Below are positions 16,101 to 18,252 of a stretch of DNA of 18,252 nucleotides, piece by piece. The translations under genes were made by a program, and so were the position numbers. The stretch lies in NCBI GenBank assembly GCA_026645575.1, contig JAPKMW010000153.1:1-18252 (forward strand), in the 5' to 3' direction. Origin of the DNA: Caldilineaceae bacterium. GTDB lineage: Bacteria > Chloroflexota > Anaerolineae > Caldilineales > Caldilineaceae. Numbering within the stretch: position 1 is the stretch's first letter; each line of letters begins with the position of its first letter. The notes beneath the pieces were generated by a model, which was not told where the DNA came from, ran no database searches, and saw only the letters and a list, made by a program, of their open reading frames with translations.

Positions 16101-16461
16101 CCGCGAGGGTTGGCAAACCTTAGCCGGCGACAGTCGCATCCAAGAGGCGACCATCGGCTGGGCGGCAGCCCGCTTGCACCAGGGCGATGTAATCGGAGCG
16201 GCGGCGCTGCTCGCCCCTTATGTGCCAGGCTTGCTCGAACGGGTACCCTATGGGGTGGATGAAGCCTGTGAGATGTACCTGGCGGCCTATGCCATCCTAA
16301 CGGCGCAAGGTGACGCCCGCGCCAGCACCCTGTTAGCCACGGTGTACACCCAATTGCAGCGCAACGCCAGCAAAATCGCCGATCCGCGTCTGTTGCGTTG
16401 CTTCTGGGCCGCGCCGGCCCATGACAAAATCCGGGCGTTGTGGCGGGCGTTGCACGGGTAG
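13111..16461 (+). CDS. BTAD/NB-ARC/TPR transcriptional regulator (AfsR/SARP-like)
   Basis: A 1116-aa regulator. Residues 1-95 are an OmpR/PhoB-type winged helix (VEVRLFGAGQI, RSRKELAALTYLLLEGH, NARNNLRVILARL). Residues ~95-255 are a bacterial transcriptional activator (BTAD) domain with the GTCAHCQPAL motif and ELGIDPEPET at its end. Residues ~300-560 form an NB-ARC/STAND ATPase opening LPQALTTFIGREAEL. Walker A is GPGGIGKT (about 330-337) and Walker B is VLLVIDNLEH (400-409). The rest is TPR-like helical repeat. Such proteins switch conformation on ATP and ligand binding and activate nearby genes. ATG 13111 is preferred over GTG 13102: GGTGAGG lies directly upstream and MVTVEVRLFG is the usual opening. 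The target is unknown. Confidence 0.92.
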   Translation: MVTVEVRLFGAGQIRDAAGKVIAVRSRKELAALTYLLLEGHHPQSREVLQALFWPDFDTENARNNLRVILARLQALVGAGAESAKWLHANRTEVQRNPAVDLWLDVAEFQGLIDSTQRHAHASRGTCAHCQPALQAAVALYTAEFLTGFALADCPAFEEWLFLQRERQHLLAVRAYQDLTTFAEMQGELDAALTYVQRQIAIDPLREAAYRQQMVILARQGERNLALAAFEHCRRIISNELGIDPEPETLLLHQQILSDQIAPLAQPTTILTVKPPEPLPTPPIPAAQDGKPTRHNLPQALTTFIGREAELAQLQERLESGESRLLSLVGPGGIGKTRLALQVAGANQQLFPDGVFFVALAGVQEVAAIPATILGAMGADLAGSAAPTAQLLQFLAQQKVLLVIDNLEHLLDGVDLLLAILQAAPAVTLLVTTREQLNCQVEDSFALNGLATPTQSSLAEAGQYAAVRLFCERAYRLQKNFKLTAENCPAVVNICQLVDGLPLAIELATTLLGAFDCAGLAAAIAQDQAILMTTQRDLPARHRSIQTVFDHSWQKLTPREQQILGQLALCQGRFSGPMAARYTDASLIDLTGLRYKSLLRIAEAGYYEFHPLLRSFALAKVDATAQQVAEAQVATLYLQLAAEQESIFYGPTPQNALRMMEGELDNLQQAWRWAERQERTALLVQSVNAFGEYYAASGRSAEGEALFAPLTQHLLAQPQPMGDGSAILCCHLLHQRGRLLLMQSKLAEVLSLCPPFVTLAQRTGAREFEARGLALWGGVLKEQGTMAAAQEKFTAALTLARQCGQPRLLGDVLLEFGRVLLDESTSSPSAGYLREALLLVRSQGYRTAEQRVLLYLGVNCIEDGDFQVGGGYLAEALRLLQLTGNRHQEARIVNALGYTEAMLGDYAAAVEHHAASRQISREIRQGVQESQALHNLCTVQRKMGNLALAEEYGQEALRLALLDDNTLENICSARLHLGYVWLARGDLEQAALAFQLAREGWQTLAGDSRIQEATIGWAAARLHQGDVIGAAALLAPYVPGLLERVPYGVDEACEMYLAAYAILTAQGDARASTLLATVYTQLQRNASKIADPRLLRCFWAAPAHDKIRALWRALHG

Positions 16462-16490
16462 ATGGCCTATGCGTTTTCTGTAAGTTGCTG

Positions 16491-16496
16491 TATAAT
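16491..16496 (+). promoter_or_regulatory. Consensus -10 box (TATAAT) upstream of the DUF433 gene
   Basis: A perfect TATAAT preceded by TG lies 45 bases before the DUF433 start and 29 bases after the BTAD stop. No matching -35 is evident. It suggests that the small gene has its own promoter. Confidence 0.4.
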
Positions 16497-16541
16497 GGCA
16501 CCAATAGTGTAGACGAATGGGTACGATAGTTGAGGTAAACA

Positions 16542-16763
16542 ATGCCATATCAAGGGGTGATTACGATTGAACCAGGGAAGCGTGGCGGCAAACCCTGTAT
16601 CCGGGGCATGCGCATTACGGTCTATGATGTGTTGGAATACCTTGCTTCCGGCATGAGCCAGCACGAAATTTTGGCGGATTTTCCCTATTTGACCCAAGAG
16701 GATATTCTGGCCTGTTTGAACTTTGCCGCCAGTCGTGAACGCCTGATGGTTGCTGTACCCTAA
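16542..16763 (+). CDS. DUF433-domain protein (orphan antitoxin-like)
   Basis: A 73-aa protein covering a whole DUF433 domain. It has I-x-x-x-P-x-x-x-G-GKPCIRGMRITVYDVLEYLA, then SQHEILADFPYLTQEDILACL. This closely matches the family pattern GGKP-IRGTRI-V, eIl-dyP-Lt-eDI-aaL. The domain is a small DNA-binding helix-turn-helix fold, usually encoded just before a DUF5615 PIN-like toxin and regarded as its antitoxin. Here no such partner follows: 22 bases after the stop a convergent gene begins. The ATG is supported by GAGG eight to nine bases upstream. It could be a solitary regulator or the survivor of a lost toxin-antitoxin pair. Confidence 0.88.
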   Translation: MPYQGVITIEPGKRGGKPCIRGMRITVYDVLEYLASGMSQHEILADFPYLTQEDILACLNFAASRERLMVAVP

Positions 16764-16785
16764 CTTGATAATTTGTCTTGCAAAA

Positions 16786-18252
16786 TCACAGCCAGGTCCA
16801 TTTCGTATCAGTTTCGTCAATATCATGAGCAATTCGCGCTAAGATGCGCTTGGATAGAATAGAAGGTAAGAAGCCTAATTCAGAACTACAAAATTTGACG
16901 ACCTCACGACGCTCACTATCTTGGTAATGGTTGTAAAGTATATTTACTATCCCTTCTTGAATCTGCATTACATAAGTTGCGTCTAATCTTCTGAACTGGG
17001 TATGGGCAGCGAGTACATATATTTTTCTCCATTCATCCTCGAATTTTTGAGTTGCTCTCAAACTAGTCTCTTGCAATTTTCTCGGCAAAAAAGGAGCAAA
17101 ATTGCCTAAAGCTCTCGCTCGGTAACCTTCGTCCTGTATTTTCAAGGCTATTTCTAGTCCCGACTTGAGTAAATTGCCATACAGATGTGGTGTGATTTCC
17201 CATAACATCTGTACACGCCTTTGTTCATAATCTTCCTTTTCGATATCTGCAAGTCGAAGTTGAAGTTTTGTTTGTAGAAATGGTACTTGTACTAGATTTA
17301 TTAATTCGACCAGTAATAAATGTATAGGTCTCGCATAAATCAAGCAAAAACGCATTGCGGCCAAAAGCAAAAACAACTGTTGGCCCGAACTTGTCGGTTT
17401 GAACATAACTAGGTCTCTTGCATGGATTTGTTTAAGGCGAAAAGGTAGCCATCTAGAAAGATGAGTTAGCCATTGTAGCGAATTATCTTCAATAATAAGC
17501 TGAGGAGCTAAATTGGCAATAACAAATGCTGGTAAACTATCAATACGGCTTTCCATCAGGTGAGCTTGTGCGAGCTTTCGCTGTAAAATGTCTTTATTCA
17601 TGTAAGTAGCCAGTACTTGCAGCGCTTCTCGTCGAGTATATTTATCATTAATAGACATTGCAATTTCAACTGCTATAACCATAAGCTCACTGGTCAATGA
17701 AGGTGCGAGCATCGTCAAAATTTTTGCTTGCCACGGTTTATTCTCTCCGTTTTGGCGAACAAAATCTAACGCTGAGTGCAAAATTTTTTCACGGGTTTTT
17801 CCCTGTACGTATGGAGCCAACATAGCCAGCCCCGGTATTTGATGGTGTGGTTCATCAAGTGCATAAATAGCATCCAGTGCTTCTTGCAGTTGATTATCAT
17901 TTAGAAAGGGAGCAATCGTTGTTAATGCATCTATTCTTTCCCTTTCTTCCACTGATAGCGCAATATTCAACGCTCGCTTAATCACTTCCACTCTTTCAAG
18001 TTCTCCTAGATGTGCTGCTATTGTTGTACAGGCTCGCACTATCGAAACACTGTTGTAATATTCCGTTGTTAATATTGCAATTAGGCTTTCTTTTAGCGCC
18101 TTGTCTAACATCTCTCTCTGTAAATAAGGTACTAGTGCAGCAAGCAATTCTAATTGCAATGATCCCATAAAGCAATTACTGATAAACGCAAAGGTTAGTA
18201 ATAACCGCATTGTTGAAAACAAGCTTGGATAATCTCTGGTTTGTCGCCAAGA
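16786..18252 (-). CDS. Alpha-helical-repeat protein, 5' end beyond the window
   Basis: The last 488 codons of a minus-strand gene whose frame is still open at the right edge (reading SWRQTRDYPSLFSTM), so the TTG at 18222 is not the true start. The C-terminal part is built of imperfect ~35-residue helical repeats: LLAALVPYL, ALTTIAPFLNDNQLQEAL, GLAMLAPYVQGKTREKIL, ILTMLAPSL and ALGNFAPFLPRKL recur with (A/G)L-x-x-(L/F)AP-x-L spacing. Such arrays are known at the C-terminus of STAND/NACHT-type or protease-fused proteins in filamentous bacteria, but no N-terminal domain is visible here. Membrane association is not evident, despite one hydrophobic stretch near residues 15-30. The gene is markedly AT-rich compared with everything from 271 to 16,461, suggesting horizontal origin. 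Confidence 0.7.
   Translation of the reverse strand, partial: SWRQTRDYPSLFSTMRLLLTFAFISNCFMGSLQLELLAALVPYLQREMLDKALKESLIAILTTEYYNSVSIVRACTTIAAHLGELERVEVIKRALNIALSVEERERIDALTTIAPFLNDNQLQEALDAIYALDEPHHQIPGLAMLAPYVQGKTREKILHSALDFVRQNGENKPWQAKILTMLAPSLTSELMVIAVEIAMSINDKYTRREALQVLATYMNKDILQRKLAQAHLMESRIDSLPAFVIANLAPQLIIEDNSLQWLTHLSRWLPFRLKQIHARDLVMFKPTSSGQQLFLLLAAMRFCLIYARPIHLLLVELINLVQVPFLQTKLQLRLADIEKEDYEQRRVQMLWEITPHLYGNLLKSGLEIALKIQDEGYRARALGNFAPFLPRKLQETSLRATQKFEDEWRKIYVLAAHTQFRRLDATYVMQIQEGIVNILYNHYQDSERREVVKFCSSELGFLPSILSKRILARIAHDIDETDTKWTWL

Noticed and set aside
16764..16900. DUF5615-type toxin gene after DUF433
   Set aside because: No ORF with the family's N-terminal LLxDxNL-type opening is visible on the plus strand. 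The region is occupied by the convergent gene's 3' end.
18220..18222. TTG as the start of the helical-repeat gene
   Set aside because: The same frame continues without a stop to the window edge, so the gene is more likely truncated by the window.
1..18252. tRNA, rRNA or complete insertion sequence
   Set aside because: No cloverleaf with a TTC-box/CCA-like end, no rRNA-like stretch and no transposase ORF was seen in the intergenic regions.

Overview
The window reads as chromosome of a free-living, moderately GC-rich bacterium, most likely a Chloroflexota member of the Caldilineae/Anaerolineae type. This is an inference from gene content: a MalT-type LuxR regulator, a giant BTAD/NB-ARC/TPR regulator, a DUF433 protein, FG-GAP surface repeats and a lutABC operon together are typical of that phylum. 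No rRNA or other marker gene is present to prove it. Most genes are GC-rich, but three stretches are visibly AT-rich: the first ~270 bases, the promoter region around 4,100-4,420, and the right end from ~16,490.

Layout, left to right. (1) 1-270: AT-rich sequence with two possible gene remnants, then a strong palindrome just before lutA. (2) 271-3124: lutA-lutB-lutC, a tightly coupled operon (two 4-base ATGA overlaps) for oxidation of L-lactate to pyruvate by an iron-sulfur complex. (3) Two hairpins, then on the minus strand a CHRD-domain lipoprotein gene (3287-4093). (4) A 329-bp divergent promoter region with an 11-bp inverted repeat and an extended -10 box, leading to a 921-aa MalT/LuxR-type ATPase regulator (4423-7188). 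(5) A convergent junction with two hairpins, then a single-domain EamA transporter (minus strand, 7306-7737). (6) A second, larger member of the palindrome family seen before lutA. (7) A minus-strand pair: a 73-aa small protein followed by a ~1263-aa secreted protein. The secreted protein joins what looks like a vitellogenin/large-lipid-transfer-protein module to six FG-GAP-type calcium-loop repeats. (8) On the plus strand, a 47-aa ORF overlapping a P-loop kinase-like gene. (9) A structured leader and a 1116-aa BTAD/NB-ARC/TPR regulator (13111-16461). (10) An orphan DUF433 gene. (11) The end of an AT-rich alpha-helical-repeat gene that runs off the right edge.

No single pathway unites the window. 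The two large STAND-type ATPase regulators (4423 and 13111) both follow TGC-TA(T/C)AAT extended -10 boxes and are probably signal-integrating transcription factors; their targets cannot be named from sequence. The most unusual item is the secreted vitellogenin-like/FG-GAP protein. Next come the shared palindromic intergenic repeat, the structured leader of the BTAD gene, and the compositionally foreign helical-repeat gene at the right edge.
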